Source of the DNA: Eilatimonas milleporae | GTDB lineage: Bacteria; Pseudomonadota; Alphaproteobacteria; Sphingomonadales; Kordiimonadaceae | Length of the DNA: 64,000 nucleotides | NCBI RefSeq assembly: GCF_003688555.1 | Contig: NZ_REFR01000009.1 | Coordinates: forward strand, 682,001 to 746,000 | Reading direction: 5' to 3' | In this document: in pieces, positions 1 to 7,789 of the stretch | How positions within the stretch are numbered: position 1 is the first letter of the stretch | Layout of the letters: each line of letters opens with the position of its first letter | The notes under the pieces: model-generated | The model's input: the letters and a program-made list of their open reading frames with translations, nothing else | What the model was told of the DNA's origin: nothing | Databases searched by the model: none | Program-made: the position numbers and the translations under genes

Positions 1-818
1 TGCGCGCCACCGCCGCGCGGGCCGGCTGCGGGGCCGTGGCGCTGAACGTGCCCGAACCCGCCACCCATGACGGCCTGATCGCTTTTTACCGCGACGCGCT
101 CGACCGCCACCCCGAGACAAGGCTGCTGCTGCTCACCCATGTCAGCCACCGCACCGGCCTGGTCATCCCCGTGCGCGCCATCGCCCGCGAGGCCAGGGCG
201 CGCGGTGTCAGCACCGTGGTCGACGCCGCCCATTCCTGGGGGCAGATCGATTTCCGCGTGGACGATCTGGACGCCGATTTCATCGGCTTCAACCTGCACA
301 AATGGATGGGCGCGCCCATCGGCGTCGGCGCCCTCTATATCCGCCGGGACCGGCTGGGCGACATCAGCCCCAATCTTTCCGCCACCGACGGCGAGAAAGA
401 TCACATTTATGGTCGCGTCCATTCGGGCACCAGCAATTTCGCCGCCTTTCTCACCGTACCGGACGCATTCGCCTTTCACGACGCCGTCGGCGCGGCGGCC
501 AAGGCCGCGCGCCTGCGCTATCTGCGCGGCATCTGGACCGGGCTGCTCAGCGGCACGCCCGGCCTGGACATTCTGACGCCCGAGGACCCGCGCCTGCATG
601 CCGGCATCACATCCTTCCGGCTGACCGGCGTCACCGGTGTCGACGACAACCGCCGGCTGGCCAAACGCCTGCTCGACGAACACGGTGTGTTCACCGTTCA
701 CCGCGACGGCGTCGCCGCCGGCGCCTGCATCCGCGTCACCCCCGGCCTGTACAACAGCGCCGACCATATGCGCCGCGCCGCGGCGGGAATCCGGGCCCTT
801 GTCACGGCACGGTCATAG
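1..818 (+). CDS. Class V aminotransferase-fold PLP enzyme, 5' end outside the window
   Basis: The reading frame is open from the first bases of the window, so the N-terminal part of the gene is missing. The visible part carries the family's PLP half: VDAAHSWGQ supplies the Asp that contacts the pyridine nitrogen, and NLHKWMGAP contains the lysine expected to form the Schiff base with PLP. This layout matches the isopenicillin-N epimerase/cysteine desulfurase-like branch of fold-type I enzymes. The substrate cannot be read from the sequence. The gene ends at a TAG about 95 bases before the sigma factor start, so any transcriptional link to it is uncertain. Confidence 0.85.
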   Translation, partial: RATAARAGCGAVALNVPEPATHDGLIAFYRDALDRHPETRLLLLTHVSHRTGLVIPVRAIAREARARGVSTVVDAAHSWGQIDFRVDDLDADFIGFNLHKWMGAPIGVGALYIRRDRLGDISPNLSATDGEKDHIYGRVHSGTSNFAAFLTVPDAFAFHDAVGAAAKAARLRYLRGIWTGLLSGTPGLDILTPEDPRLHAGITSFRLTGVTGVDDNRRLAKRLLDEHGVFTVHRDGVAAGACIRVTPGLYNSADHMRRAAAGIRALVTARS

Positions 819-912
819 AAGGGCGGGCACACTGCCGGGAACGCAGCGCCCAGGCCCGCACCGGGGCGGCGCGGTTCGCGCATGCCATGGGTCCGGACCC
901 TTGCCTGAAAGG

Positions 913-1554
913 ATGCCTTTGCCGGAACAACCGCCCGTATCGGACAAAACGCACACCGTCGGCACGCCGCCGCCGTCCGGGTCCGCCGTGCCGCGCTGTC
1001 CGGTGACGCCCCGCGCCCCGGCAAAACCGTCAGCAACACCGTCGGCCACACCGTCCGACAACCCCCGCCTGTCCCGGCTGTTCGCCGACCATGGCCGGCA
1101 GTTGACCGCCTTTGCCCGCTCCAAGGGCGCCACCCCCGACGACGCGGCCGAGATCGTCCAAGACGCCTTTCTCCGGTTGAAAAAATACGGATTGCAAAAA
1201 AAAGTTGAAAATGACCTCGCATTTCTGCGCACCATCATCGTCAACCTTATCAGGGACCGATACAGAAAGAGACAAAACGCCCCGTTCACAGGGGATTATG
1301 AAGACGCCGTGCAAAACGCGCCAAGCGTGCGCCCGGACCAGGAAACGGCCCTTGCGGCCAAACAGGACCTCCGGCGGACCCTGCGCGATATCGCCGATCT
1401 GCCGGACATCACCCGCGGGGTTTTCGTCCGCTACCGGCTGCACGGCCACACCTATGACCGGATCGCCCGCGACATGGGTCTGACCATCGCGCTGGTGCGG
1501 CGGCATCTCAGGGACGCCGTCGTCAGCCTGACACGGAAACGCGGGCAGGGATAA
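913..1554 (+). CDS. ECF (FecI-like) RNA polymerase sigma factor
   Basis: The product, about 213 aa, is a small sigma-70 family factor. After a Pro/Ala/Thr-rich N-terminal stretch of about 50 residues there is a region 2 helix set (LFADHGRQLTAFAR, then AAEIVQDAFLRLKKY and a basic NLIRDRYRKRQ). Region 4 follows, with a helix-turn-helix around YDRIARDMGLTIALVRRHL. Region 3 is absent, as is usual for ECF factors. It directly precedes a FecR-type gene, the standard partner of FecI-like sigmas in cell-surface signalling. The frame is open further upstream. ATG 913 was chosen because it gives a normal length, but its ribosome site is poor and a start nearer region 2 is possible. Confidence 0.85.
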   Translation: MPLPEQPPVSDKTHTVGTPPPSGSAVPRCPVTPRAPAKPSATPSATPSDNPRLSRLFADHGRQLTAFARSKGATPDDAAEIVQDAFLRLKKYGLQKKVENDLAFLRTIIVNLIRDRYRKRQNAPFTGDYEDAVQNAPSVRPDQETALAAKQDLRRTLRDIADLPDITRGVFVRYRLHGHTYDRIARDMGLTIALVRRHLRDAVVSLTRKRGQG

Positions 1555-1575
1555 CGGGGAAAGCGTAAGGAAACG

Positions 1576-2724
1576 GTGACACGGCATTCGGACATAAACA
1601 CCGCCCTCCTGGATGAGGCGGCCGACTGGGCCCTCCGGATCGAGGAAGACCCCGCCCTGCGCGTCAGCGAGGGGTTCGAGCGCTGGCTCCACCGCTCGCC
1701 GGATCACATCGCCGCCTTTACCAGCGTGTCCGGCCTGTGGGACGACACCGCGCCGCATCGCATACCGCGCCTGAACCGCTGGGCCCTCGCCCTGCGCGTG
1801 GCGCTGGAAGACCACCTGCCCGCGCGAGCGCCCCGCCGGCCACGCGCCGGCGGCACGGCCCCCGCCCCCTCGGGCCTGTCCACCGGGCGCCTGTCCATAC
1901 CCATCCCCGCCATCCGGGCCGTGGCCCTGACAGCCTGCGTGGTGGTGTGTGTCGCCGCCGCCCTCCTGCTCGCGGGGCCCGGCGGGGTCGACCGCGCCGG
2001 CTACGGCACCGCCATCGGCGAAATCCGCCAGGTCGCCCTCAGGGACGCCACCGTCATGCATCTGGATTCCGCCACCCGGGTACAAACCGCCTTTTCCGAC
2101 CGTGCCCGCCGTGTCGATCTGGCCGGCGGCCGGGTCTTCGTCGACGTGACACGCATGGCGGACCGCCCCTTCACCGTCCATGTCGGCGACACCGGCTTCA
2201 CCGCCCTTGGCACCGCCTATTCCGTCCACCGGGACACGGCGCGGATCCGGCTGGAGGTTTACGAAGGACGGGTCCGGATCGTCCGGCCGGGCCGCGACCC
2301 CGTCACCATCACCGCCGGTGACGGCGCCCATGTCGCGCGCCCCAACACCGATCCAGACACCAACCAGAACACCGACACCGGCCCAAATACCGACCCAAAC
2401 ACCCACACAGCCACGGGCCTGGAAATCTTCGCCCTCGGCGGCCCGGCCGCCCCGGACGGGCCCGCGTGGACGCGGAACCGCGCGGTTTTCAGCGCCACGC
2501 CGCTGCGCGACGCCGTGCGCGAAATCAACCGCTATACGACGCGGAAAGTCATCGTCGCCGACACCGCGCTCGCGGATCACAGGATCAGCGGCGTCTTCAC
2601 CCTGACCGACACGGACGCGTTCATCCGCACCGCCGCGCTGATCACCGGCGCCGCCGTGCGCGAAACAGACACCGCCGTCCACCTGTCGGCGGCCGTCGCG
2701 CCCCCGGCCGGCATCAGGGACTAG
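1576..2724 (+). CDS. FecR-family anti-sigma factor (inner-membrane regulator)
   Basis: This 382-aa protein has the three FecR parts. Residues 10-57 form an N-terminal DUF4880-type cytoplasmic region ending in LWDD. A single TM helix lies at about 113-135 (IRAVALTACVVVCVAAALL). The periplasmic FecR domain covers about 140-250, and a C-terminal STN-like domain about 300-375. The two periplasmic domains are joined by a low-complexity Asn/Thr/Asp/Pro linker near 255-275. FecR proteins hold a partner sigma factor and pass on a signal from a TonB-dependent receptor. The gene starts at GTG 1576 behind AAGGAAA and follows the sigma factor by 21 bases. No receptor gene follows: the low-GC island starts directly after the stop codon. 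Confidence 0.88.
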   Translation: MTRHSDINTALLDEAADWALRIEEDPALRVSEGFERWLHRSPDHIAAFTSVSGLWDDTAPHRIPRLNRWALALRVALEDHLPARAPRRPRAGGTAPAPSGLSTGRLSIPIPAIRAVALTACVVVCVAAALLLAGPGGVDRAGYGTAIGEIRQVALRDATVMHLDSATRVQTAFSDRARRVDLAGGRVFVDVTRMADRPFTVHVGDTGFTALGTAYSVHRDTARIRLEVYEGRVRIVRPGRDPVTITAGDGAHVARPNTDPDTNQNTDTGPNTDPNTHTATGLEIFALGGPAAPDGPAWTRNRAVFSATPLRDAVREINRYTTRKVIVADTALADHRISGVFTLTDTDAFIRTAALITGAAVRETDTAVHLSAAVAPPAGIRD

Positions 2725-2811
2725 GGGTCAGGGCACACGGCCCCGTCCCCATGCTTCCGGGCTCGCCGCATACCTCCCCCCGAATACGCCACGCCATCGC
2801 AACACTGCACC

Positions 2812-2851
2812 AAAACCGGTCTCAACAATCCGGGGACGGTATACCGGTTTT
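2812..2851. repeat. 9-bp inverted repeat with a solo terminal-repeat copy
   Basis: AAAACCGGT at 2812-2820 pairs perfectly with ACCGGTTTT at 2843-2851. The right half is preceded by GGGGACGGTATA (2832-2843), which is nearly identical to the outer ends of the 103-bp elements at 2869 and 7790. It therefore looks like a solo terminal repeat left by the same element family, and it may also act as the terminator of the fecIR unit. The remainder of 2725-3046 contains only the adjacent 103-bp element and no gene. Confidence 0.5.
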
Positions 2852-2868
2852 AACGGGTCATAAAATCG

Positions 2869-2971
2869 GGGACAGTATATGGTTTTCCGACAACCGCCTA
2901 TTCTCCATAACACATTGTAAAAAAATGAGTTTGTCGAAAATGTTCCGACCAAAAAAACTATATACTGTCCC
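2869..2971. mobile_element. MITE-like inverted-repeat element, copy 1 (103 bp)
   Basis: The left end reads GGGACAGTATATGGTTTT and the right end reads AAAACTATATACTGTCCC, so the termini are near-perfect inverted repeats of about 18 bp. A second element of the same length lies at 7790-7892, with the same ends, the same orientation and a related AT-rich interior (both carry TAACAC followed by TGTAAAA). There is no coding capacity. This is the form of a non-autonomous miniature element, or of a palindromic repeat mobilised by a transposase encoded elsewhere. The family could not be named. Confidence 0.7.
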
Positions 2972-3046
2972 TATATTTTATATACGGGAATCATGGTGTG
3001 CAAAGCCGGCAGGCAAGCCACCCGCGATAAAGCCCGAAAGCAGCTG

Positions 3047-3445
3047 TCAGGAAGACGGCAAGGCCGCCATGTTCGCCCGGACCCAGTCGGCGAATGCCGC
3101 CTCCGTCATGTCGCCGCCGGCCAGCGCAAGCACGGCCTGTATCGCCGCGACCGGCGATGCCGTCAGGCCGTAACCATTGATGCCTAGGAAGATACCGACG
3201 GACAGAAACGCCGCCCGCTTGTTGCCGTCCACAAAGGGATGGTTTTTCGCCAGCCCGTAGGCATAGGCGGCCGCCAGGGCGGCCAGGTCCGCATCCGGGT
3301 CATAGCCCGCCAGGTTCACGGGGCGCATCAGGGCTGATTCCAACAGCCCCATATCGCGCAGGCCCCGGCCGCCGCCATGGTCGGCCAGGCTTTCTTCATG
3401 CAGAATCAACAGCGCCCGCGCATCGATCCAGCGATACCCGGCCAT
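3047..3445 (-). CDS. doc: Doc (death-on-curing) Fic-family toxin
   Basis: The 132-aa product has the Doc signature HPFVDGNKR at about residues 68-76, the Fic catalytic loop that binds nucleotide phosphates. It also has the family's N-terminal pattern, with HGGGRGLRDMGLLESAL near residues 23-39. Doc proteins phosphorylate elongation factor Tu and stop translation when their antitoxin is lost. The start codon overlaps the stop of the upstream antitoxin gene by one base (TAATG), which implies translational coupling. The length is normal for Doc and the motif is intact, so the toxin is probably functional. Confidence 0.9.
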   Translation of the reverse strand: MAGYRWIDARALLILHEESLADHGGGRGLRDMGLLESALMRPVNLAGYDPDADLAALAAAYAYGLAKNHPFVDGNKRAAFLSVGIFLGINGYGLTASPVAAIQAVLALAGGDMTEAAFADWVRANMAALPSS

Positions 3446-3669
3446 TATTTGGCCAGCACCTTGAACGTATCCCGGTATGTCTTCATGAAATCCCGCCCGG
3501 TATCAAGCTGGTCCTGAATGGTGGGATCGTACGGCGTCAACAGGATGCCGTCGGGTGTTTCAACCGCATACACCCGGTCACCCTTTTCCAGCTTCAACCG
3601 GGCCAGCAGATCCTTGGGAAAAATCGCCCCGGTAGACGTGCCGATCGATGTCAGTTTCAGAACATGCAT
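3445..3669 (-). CDS. AbrB/MazE-type (SpoVT-AbrB fold) antitoxin of the Doc toxin
   Basis: Starting at ATG 3669 the product is 74 aa and begins MHVLKLTSIGTSTGAIFP. This is the swapped-hairpin AbrB/MazE DNA-binding motif, in which a Gly-Thr-Ser turn precedes the second strand. The C-terminal half (from about residue 45) would be the toxin-binding segment. A longer frame opens at 3723, but 3669 has the purine-rich AGGGCAGG just upstream and begins exactly at the conserved domain. The pairing of an AbrB-type antitoxin with Doc is common in alphaproteobacteria. A perfect palindrome lies directly upstream and is the likely self-repression site. Confidence 0.85.
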   Translation of the reverse strand: MHVLKLTSIGTSTGAIFPKDLLARLKLEKGDRVYAVETPDGILLTPYDPTIQDQLDTGRDFMKTYRDTFKVLAK

Positions 3670-3687
3670 GCCCTGCCCTTTCCTGCC

Positions 3688-3713
3688 GTTATTATAATGA
3701 ACATTATAATAAC
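3688..3713 (-). promoter_or_regulatory. Perfect 12-bp palindrome, likely operator and -10 region of the antitoxin-doc operon
   Basis: GTTATTATAATG and CATTATAATAAC form a perfect inverted repeat of 12 bp separated by AA. It lies about 19 bases upstream of the antitoxin start and contains TATAAT on both strands. AbrB-type antitoxins bind such AT-rich palindromes to repress their own promoter. The role is inferred; the symmetry is directly visible. Confidence 0.7.
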
Positions 3714-3956
3714 AAAGACGCAACGCTCGTCAAACCTGGCACTCGACACAGGCCTTGCCCGAATATGGTGAGGGCAAAATCGCTATCGGATATGCGGAGA
3801 CGACAGTGTGGTTTTGACACGGCCTAAAGTCGATTAACTAATATGTAGGCTCAAGCGAGTATTGGCAGCGTCATTATCCTCTCCCACATCCCTTTTCCGT
3901 CACCCCCTTGGCGTCCCGAATGCTCACTCGACTTGTGGGGGCGAACACATGTCCAA

Positions 3957-3975
3957 GTTTTTGGGACGTCAGTGA
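3957..3975 (+). promoter_or_regulatory. Shared motif copy 1, upstream of the AraC gene
   Basis: GTTTTTGGGACG (3957-3968) is followed at once by TCAGTGA. The identical 12-mer, followed by CCAGTGA after a 5-base insertion, occurs at 5179 upstream of the RhiA-like gene. This is a candidate binding site for the AraC regulator encoded between the two copies. The rest of 3724-4050 holds no convincing gene. Confidence 0.45.
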
Positions 3976-4050
3976 GAATGACAAATCTACCAATAAGTGT
4001 GTTTTTTCAAAATATTGTCGGAAAGGATATATTTTCGAGAGATATGAGCG

Positions 4051-5142
4051 ATGCAAGGCACACTTGGGGAAGAACGGTCGATAAATGCAAAAGGGTCGGA
4101 TGAGGAAATTTCAGCACTTCGTTTTTCGACTGACGTAATCCCAAAGGGAAAACGGGTAGAAGCGTGGCGAAAAGCAATTCACCCACTTTTCGATTTCAAG
4201 TCTTCGAGCGGTTACACGGAAAATGAATTCGAGGCATCGCTACACTCATATCATTTCGGAGCAATCATACTCTGCCACGCATTCATGTATGGTGGCCGTT
4301 ATCAAAGATCCGTAGAACGGGTTCGGATGGACGATCTTAATCACTATGTGATCCATCAGCCACTTACCGGATCCACTACATTCGGGGTCGAAGGAAACTG
4401 GAGACGCTTGAGGAAGCATGACATAGCAGTTCTCGACATGACCGCGCAGGCCGATTTTCGCATTAGAAACCAGAAATCCCTCAACTTTATCGTACCGCGT
4501 CCTGCACTTCCTATGCCTAACGCGTGCCGCACTAGCCTGCACGGTTTAGTGGTGCCAAGGGAAAAGGCCATTGGCACGCTTCTTAGCGATATCATGATCG
4601 CAGCCGCGCGCGCAGCATCAAAACTAAAGACCAATGAGGCAATGCCGATCGGCAACGCTTTGGCAAGGATTGTAGCGTCAACCGTGAACCCATGCTCTGA
4701 CAGCAATCAGACTCTCCCATTTTGCCCGCAACGAGAAATTGCCAACCGGATTCGCGACTATATCGAGGATAATCTGTATGATGAATTGCTCAAACCAGCG
4801 ACCCTTGTAAAAGAACTCGGCATTTCCAGGAGCAAGCTTTATCGGCAGTTCGAGTCTTTTGGAGGCGTGCATCGCTACATAACCAAGCGTCGTCTGCAGC
4901 GCTCTCTGGCGGCCATATGCGACCCCTTTCAGATTAAACGGCGTATTGCAGACATCGCCTATGAACAGGGTTTCACAGATGCGGCCTACTTTAGCCGACT
5001 GTTTCGCCAAACTTATGGAATGTCGCCACGAAGCTTTCAGGAGGCTATCCGTCGGGGAGAAAATATTGCTCTCCCGTCTATGTTATCCGCAGGCGAAACC
5101 GCGCCACTCGTTGAATGGCTTAACACTCTCTCTACGCGATAA
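4051..5142 (+). CDS. AraC-family transcriptional regulator
   Basis: The product is 363 aa. Residues about 25-215 form an N-terminal cupin-like sensory domain of the AraC_binding_2 type, recognisable from the layout HYVIHQPLTGSTTFGVEG followed by DIAVLDMTAQADF. The C-terminal portion, about 235-345, is a two-helix-turn-helix AraC DNA-binding domain with RIRDYIEDNLYDELLKP, LGISRSKLYRQF and the closing FTDAAYFSRLFRQTYGMSPRSF. GC is lower than in the flanking chromosome, which marks it as acquired. It stands immediately upstream of, and parallel to, the RhiA-like and two-TM genes and probably controls them. The inducer is unknown. Confidence 0.88.
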   Translation: MQGTLGEERSINAKGSDEEISALRFSTDVIPKGKRVEAWRKAIHPLFDFKSSSGYTENEFEASLHSYHFGAIILCHAFMYGGRYQRSVERVRMDDLNHYVIHQPLTGSTTFGVEGNWRRLRKHDIAVLDMTAQADFRIRNQKSLNFIVPRPALPMPNACRTSLHGLVVPREKAIGTLLSDIMIAAARAASKLKTNEAMPIGNALARIVASTVNPCSDSNQTLPFCPQREIANRIRDYIEDNLYDELLKPATLVKELGISRSKLYRQFESFGGVHRYITKRRLQRSLAAICDPFQIKRRIADIAYEQGFTDAAYFSRLFRQTYGMSPRSFQEAIRRGENIALPSMLSAGETAPLVEWLNTLSTR

Positions 5143-5178
5143 ACGCCCACCATTTCCCGCTTAAGGACTATTTTCCCG

Positions 5179-5202
5179 GTTTTTGGGACGCGCGTCCAGT
5201 GA
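5179..5202 (+). promoter_or_regulatory. Shared motif copy 2 with a 12-bp palindrome, upstream of the RhiA-like gene
   Basis: GTTTTTGGGACG (5179-5190) is identical to 3957-3968. It overlaps the perfect palindrome GGACGCGCGTCC (5186-5197) and is followed by CCAGTGA. It lies about 150 bases upstream of the RhiA-like start. This suggests co-regulation with the AraC gene, probably by AraC itself. Confidence 0.45.
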
Positions 5203-5347
5203 CCTTTCCGGCAGCAACAAATAGCCTCATTTCACAAGACTCGTTCAAATGAAAAGCAGTCATAGAGGGTCCTTCAACGGCCCGAATTCCACACCGTCCA
5301 GTAAAAAGGCCGGTCCAATAGAGGCGAATGATCAAATGGAGACAGAT

Positions 5348-5956
5348 ATGACCATGTACACCCTCACCTGTAAAAACAATTCTGAAATCGAAGGCAGCTT
5401 TGCCATTTTCCAGAAAGCACCGCCGATTACCATGCCAGGCGATGTCTTCAGCTTGGCTTGGTTCGCGCGTCCTACAACGCCCGGCTCCACTGTAACTTTC
5501 AGTTGGAGTCTGGATTACAGCTTTGTATGGGCCGAAACGGGAGTTGTGGTGCCAGGAATCAATTTTTCTGCGACACAGATTATGCCTGCGGACCCCAACG
5601 AAAATAATTATGTGGAGCTGACGGTCGATTCCTATCAGGCCACCAGCTTCGCGAATGAGAGCGGCTCTGGTTCCGTCGGCTCACTGACGATCCGGCAACT
5701 CGCGAATGTCGTGCCAAACAGAACTGCGGTCGGGGTCGGCTTTTCCGGGTCACCTGCTTATGTCGTCCAAGCCGCGCCTAACATGACTGCCGTCTTCACC
5801 CCTTATCCGAACTATTGGGTCCTTTTCGGCAACTACACATCCGGCGACGTCATGGATGTTGAAGACATTACCGGCGCTGTGGAAGTGACCTATGGGGGCG
5901 CCCTAACGTCTCGCACAGCGACGATGGGTCTTGACAACAGAATCATAGTCACCTGA
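5348..5956 (+). CDS. RhiA-like protein (rhizosphere-expressed protein family)
   Basis: Starting at ATG 5348, behind GGAG, the product is 202 aa with no signal peptide. The overall pattern matches what I recall of the RhiA family: YTLTCKNNS, then GSFAIFQ, FSLAWFARP, a central LDYSFVWAETG and a C-terminal PNYWVLFGNYTSGDV. RhiA is the abundant product of the quorum-regulated rhiABC operon of Rhizobium leguminosarum. Its biochemical role is not established. The protein is probably all-beta. A frame is open from 5249, but the family match begins at 5348. The family assignment is from memory of its pattern and should be tested by profile search. Confidence 0.68.
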   Translation: MTMYTLTCKNNSEIEGSFAIFQKAPPITMPGDVFSLAWFARPTTPGSTVTFSWSLDYSFVWAETGVVVPGINFSATQIMPADPNENNYVELTVDSYQATSFANESGSGSVGSLTIRQLANVVPNRTAVGVGFSGSPAYVVQAAPNMTAVFTPYPNYWVLFGNYTSGDVMDVEDITGAVEVTYGGALTSRTATMGLDNRIIVT

Positions 5957-6029
5957 CAGCGCTGAAGCTGACGACGAGAGAACACTCTCGACCCCAACAA
6001 ACCTCGCAAACACCCGAAGGACAATAGCT

Positions 6030-6974
6030 ATGAAAATTAGCAAAAAAAATGTCACCCCAGACTACAAAGTCGCCGTTGAAGCCGATGCAACTCAATTTGA
6101 ACAAGTACAGATGTCGGGAACGACAACAGCAACAGGACTTCCCTCAGCACAGGCAGTCTTGAATGACGTGCCGCTACTGCCCTGCAAAATATACACCGAT
6201 ACAAGTGGTGCAATGCTTCATACTTTTATGAGTCTTGATAGCACCGAAAATACCAGAGACGGGGCCGCATTTGATTTACCAGTGGCAGGAGTAAGCGGAT
6301 TCGGGACCATACTGCAAGCAATCGTAAATAAGAGTAGAGACAATATTTCGCTAATTTTCACTGCGAATGGAGCGCTTAGCGCCTCAATGTTGGCGAGCTT
6401 TCAAAAGACCTCTAGAAACACATACAATGTTACAACATTGGTTTTTGACACCAGTGAGCTTACATCAGTTTCTAGGGAATTCGATGGCGAAATAGTTTTT
6501 GACAGCGATAAGCTTAAATATTACGCGAAATTTGAGCAGTCTTTCTATGTCAACTCGCTTGGCATAGTGGATTTGACCGAGACAAGCTTCACCAGCACAT
6601 TTGCCGAGTCTGATCAGGCTCCTCCAATTGGGATAACCAACCCGTTCGCACTGGCAGACATCCTGGGTCAATATTACCGAGAGGCAATTCAGTGGCTTTT
6701 GCTGAACAATTCCAGTCAAATGGGTGCTGTAGGTAATCTCTCTTATACTGAGCATGTCCTTTTCGCAGGGTTCATTGCCGCATACGTCGTGTTCTTGAGC
6801 CTGATTATCGTAGGCCTCATAAGAGCGCCGGCACTGGCGACTAATATAAATAATGTAACTCCATCGATGATAGTTGCTCAGAACTTCCCAACGATAGCGG
6901 GTAGCATTGGGGTGATCACTTTATTGGCTCTTGGTGTGCTCTTGGTAAGGATATCAAATATCGCTCTCGAATAA
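6030..6974 (+). CDS. Unrecognised protein with two C-terminal transmembrane segments
   Basis: The 314-aa product is not recognisable. Residues 1-215 are soluble and Thr/Ser/Asp-rich with a beta-type pattern. There is no N-terminal signal peptide (it begins MKISKKNVTPDYKVAVEA). Two hydrophobic segments follow, at about 243-266 (VLFAGFIAAYVVFLSLIIV) and 291-310 (GSIGVITLLALGVLLV), with a short linker between them. The start has GAAGGA upstream. The gene follows the RhiA-like gene by 73 bases on the same strand. It has the lowest GC of this stretch and AT-rich codon use, so it was probably acquired. It may anchor or act with the RhiA-like protein at the membrane, but that is only inference from position. 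Confidence 0.7.
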   Translation: MKISKKNVTPDYKVAVEADATQFEQVQMSGTTTATGLPSAQAVLNDVPLLPCKIYTDTSGAMLHTFMSLDSTENTRDGAAFDLPVAGVSGFGTILQAIVNKSRDNISLIFTANGALSASMLASFQKTSRNTYNVTTLVFDTSELTSVSREFDGEIVFDSDKLKYYAKFEQSFYVNSLGIVDLTETSFTSTFAESDQAPPIGITNPFALADILGQYYREAIQWLLLNNSSQMGAVGNLSYTEHVLFAGFIAAYVVFLSLIIVGLIRAPALATNINNVTPSMIVAQNFPTIAGSIGVITLLALGVLLVRISNIALE

Positions 6975-7244
6975 TGTCTCACTGATAACGGTCACCGCGG
7001 ATATCTGACCTCTGACAGTATGATAGCCAACAGTTAGATCAGTTGCCGGTATCCGCGGCTTTTGCCGATGTCAGACGCGCAAACTGGCGCCCCGGGGCAC
7101 CCATATGGAGCAATTTCATTTTCGACGGCATGAAGCGCGCGCCGGAGCAACACGACACCCGCAGTTCCCCCAAGCTCAAGGTTCGACCATCCATCGCAAC
7201 CGCCCGAGCTCTTCGTTTCACGCGGCTTCTTTGTCTGTATGTGT

Positions 7245-7322
7245 TTAGTGGGTCCACGGCAGGAGTTCACCGATGCGCTTAAAGGCATCGCTCCGACAGC
7301 GATGGGGTTCCATATTCTGAGC
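7245..7322 (-). pseudogene. Possible relic of an IS66-type transposase C-terminus
   Basis: On the minus strand this stretch reads NMEPHRCRSDAFKRIGELLPW, then TH and a stop. The arrangement (Asn-x-Glu-Pro, then Arg-Ile, then x-Glu-Leu-Leu-Pro-Trp at the extreme C-terminus) resembles the end of IS66 TnpC transposases. Nothing upstream in this frame continues the protein. It is an inference from a short match. The surrounding 6975-7350 holds no other recognisable gene. Confidence 0.35.
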
Positions 7323-7350
7323 CATCTACAAGTCTCCACTCACCCCATAA

Positions 7351-7677
7351 GGAACGAAAGCGGGCACCCGCGATCAGGTGCTTCTGGACTCCGCGCTGAA
7401 CAGGCCGAAAAACCTGTTCCACTATTGTGACTCCGAACCGGACCTAACGGCGCTGGCAGCGGCCTATGCCTACGGGATATGCCGCAACCACCCCTTTGTC
7501 GACGGCAACAAGCGCACAGCCCTGATCGCCTGCCAGCTGTTCCTGCGCCTCAACGGCGCCGCACTGGACGCATCGGCCAGCGAAAAATATCAGACGACGA
7601 TGGCCTTGGCCGCCGGCGACATTGCGGAAGACGCCCTGGCCGCGTGGATCAGGACATATCTGGCCCCGCACCCATGA
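7351..7677 (+). pseudogene. 5'-truncated Doc toxin gene
   Basis: The frame after the in-frame stop at 7348-7350 reads GTRDQVLLDSALNRPKNL and continues through the Fic loop HPFVDGNKR to a normal Doc C-terminus (AAWIRTYL). Compared with the intact Doc at 3047-3445, about 27 N-terminal residues are missing, including the His-Gly-Gly region. The similarity begins abruptly at 7360. No antitoxin gene lies upstream. A GTG at 7378 could start a 99-aa fragment, but a working toxin without antitoxin is unlikely. The break lies next to the possible IS66 relic, which could have caused it. Confidence 0.7.
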
Positions 7678-7789
7678 CCGATGCGTAAAGGGACTCGGGC
7701 ATACACAGGCCCCTCGCCGACCGTCACAGCGCGCATAACAGGACAACCCGCCGGGATATGGTCACGGCAAAGGCGTCATGGGATATGCG

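Noticed and set aside
1030-2682. A 550-aa minus-strand open frame opposite the sigma and FecR genes
   Set aside because: Its composition (Gly/Gln/Ala/Val-rich, no domain) is that of an antisense shadow in GC-rich DNA, and the plus-strand genes have clear domains.
2725-2860. Search for an attachment-site copy of the tRNA 3' end at the left border of the island
   Set aside because: No stretch resembling the tRNA 3' end was seen, so island limits stay inferred.
3874-4056. A 60-aa minus-strand frame between the antitoxin and AraC genes
   Set aside because: It has no ribosome site or family match and overlaps the likely AraC promoter.
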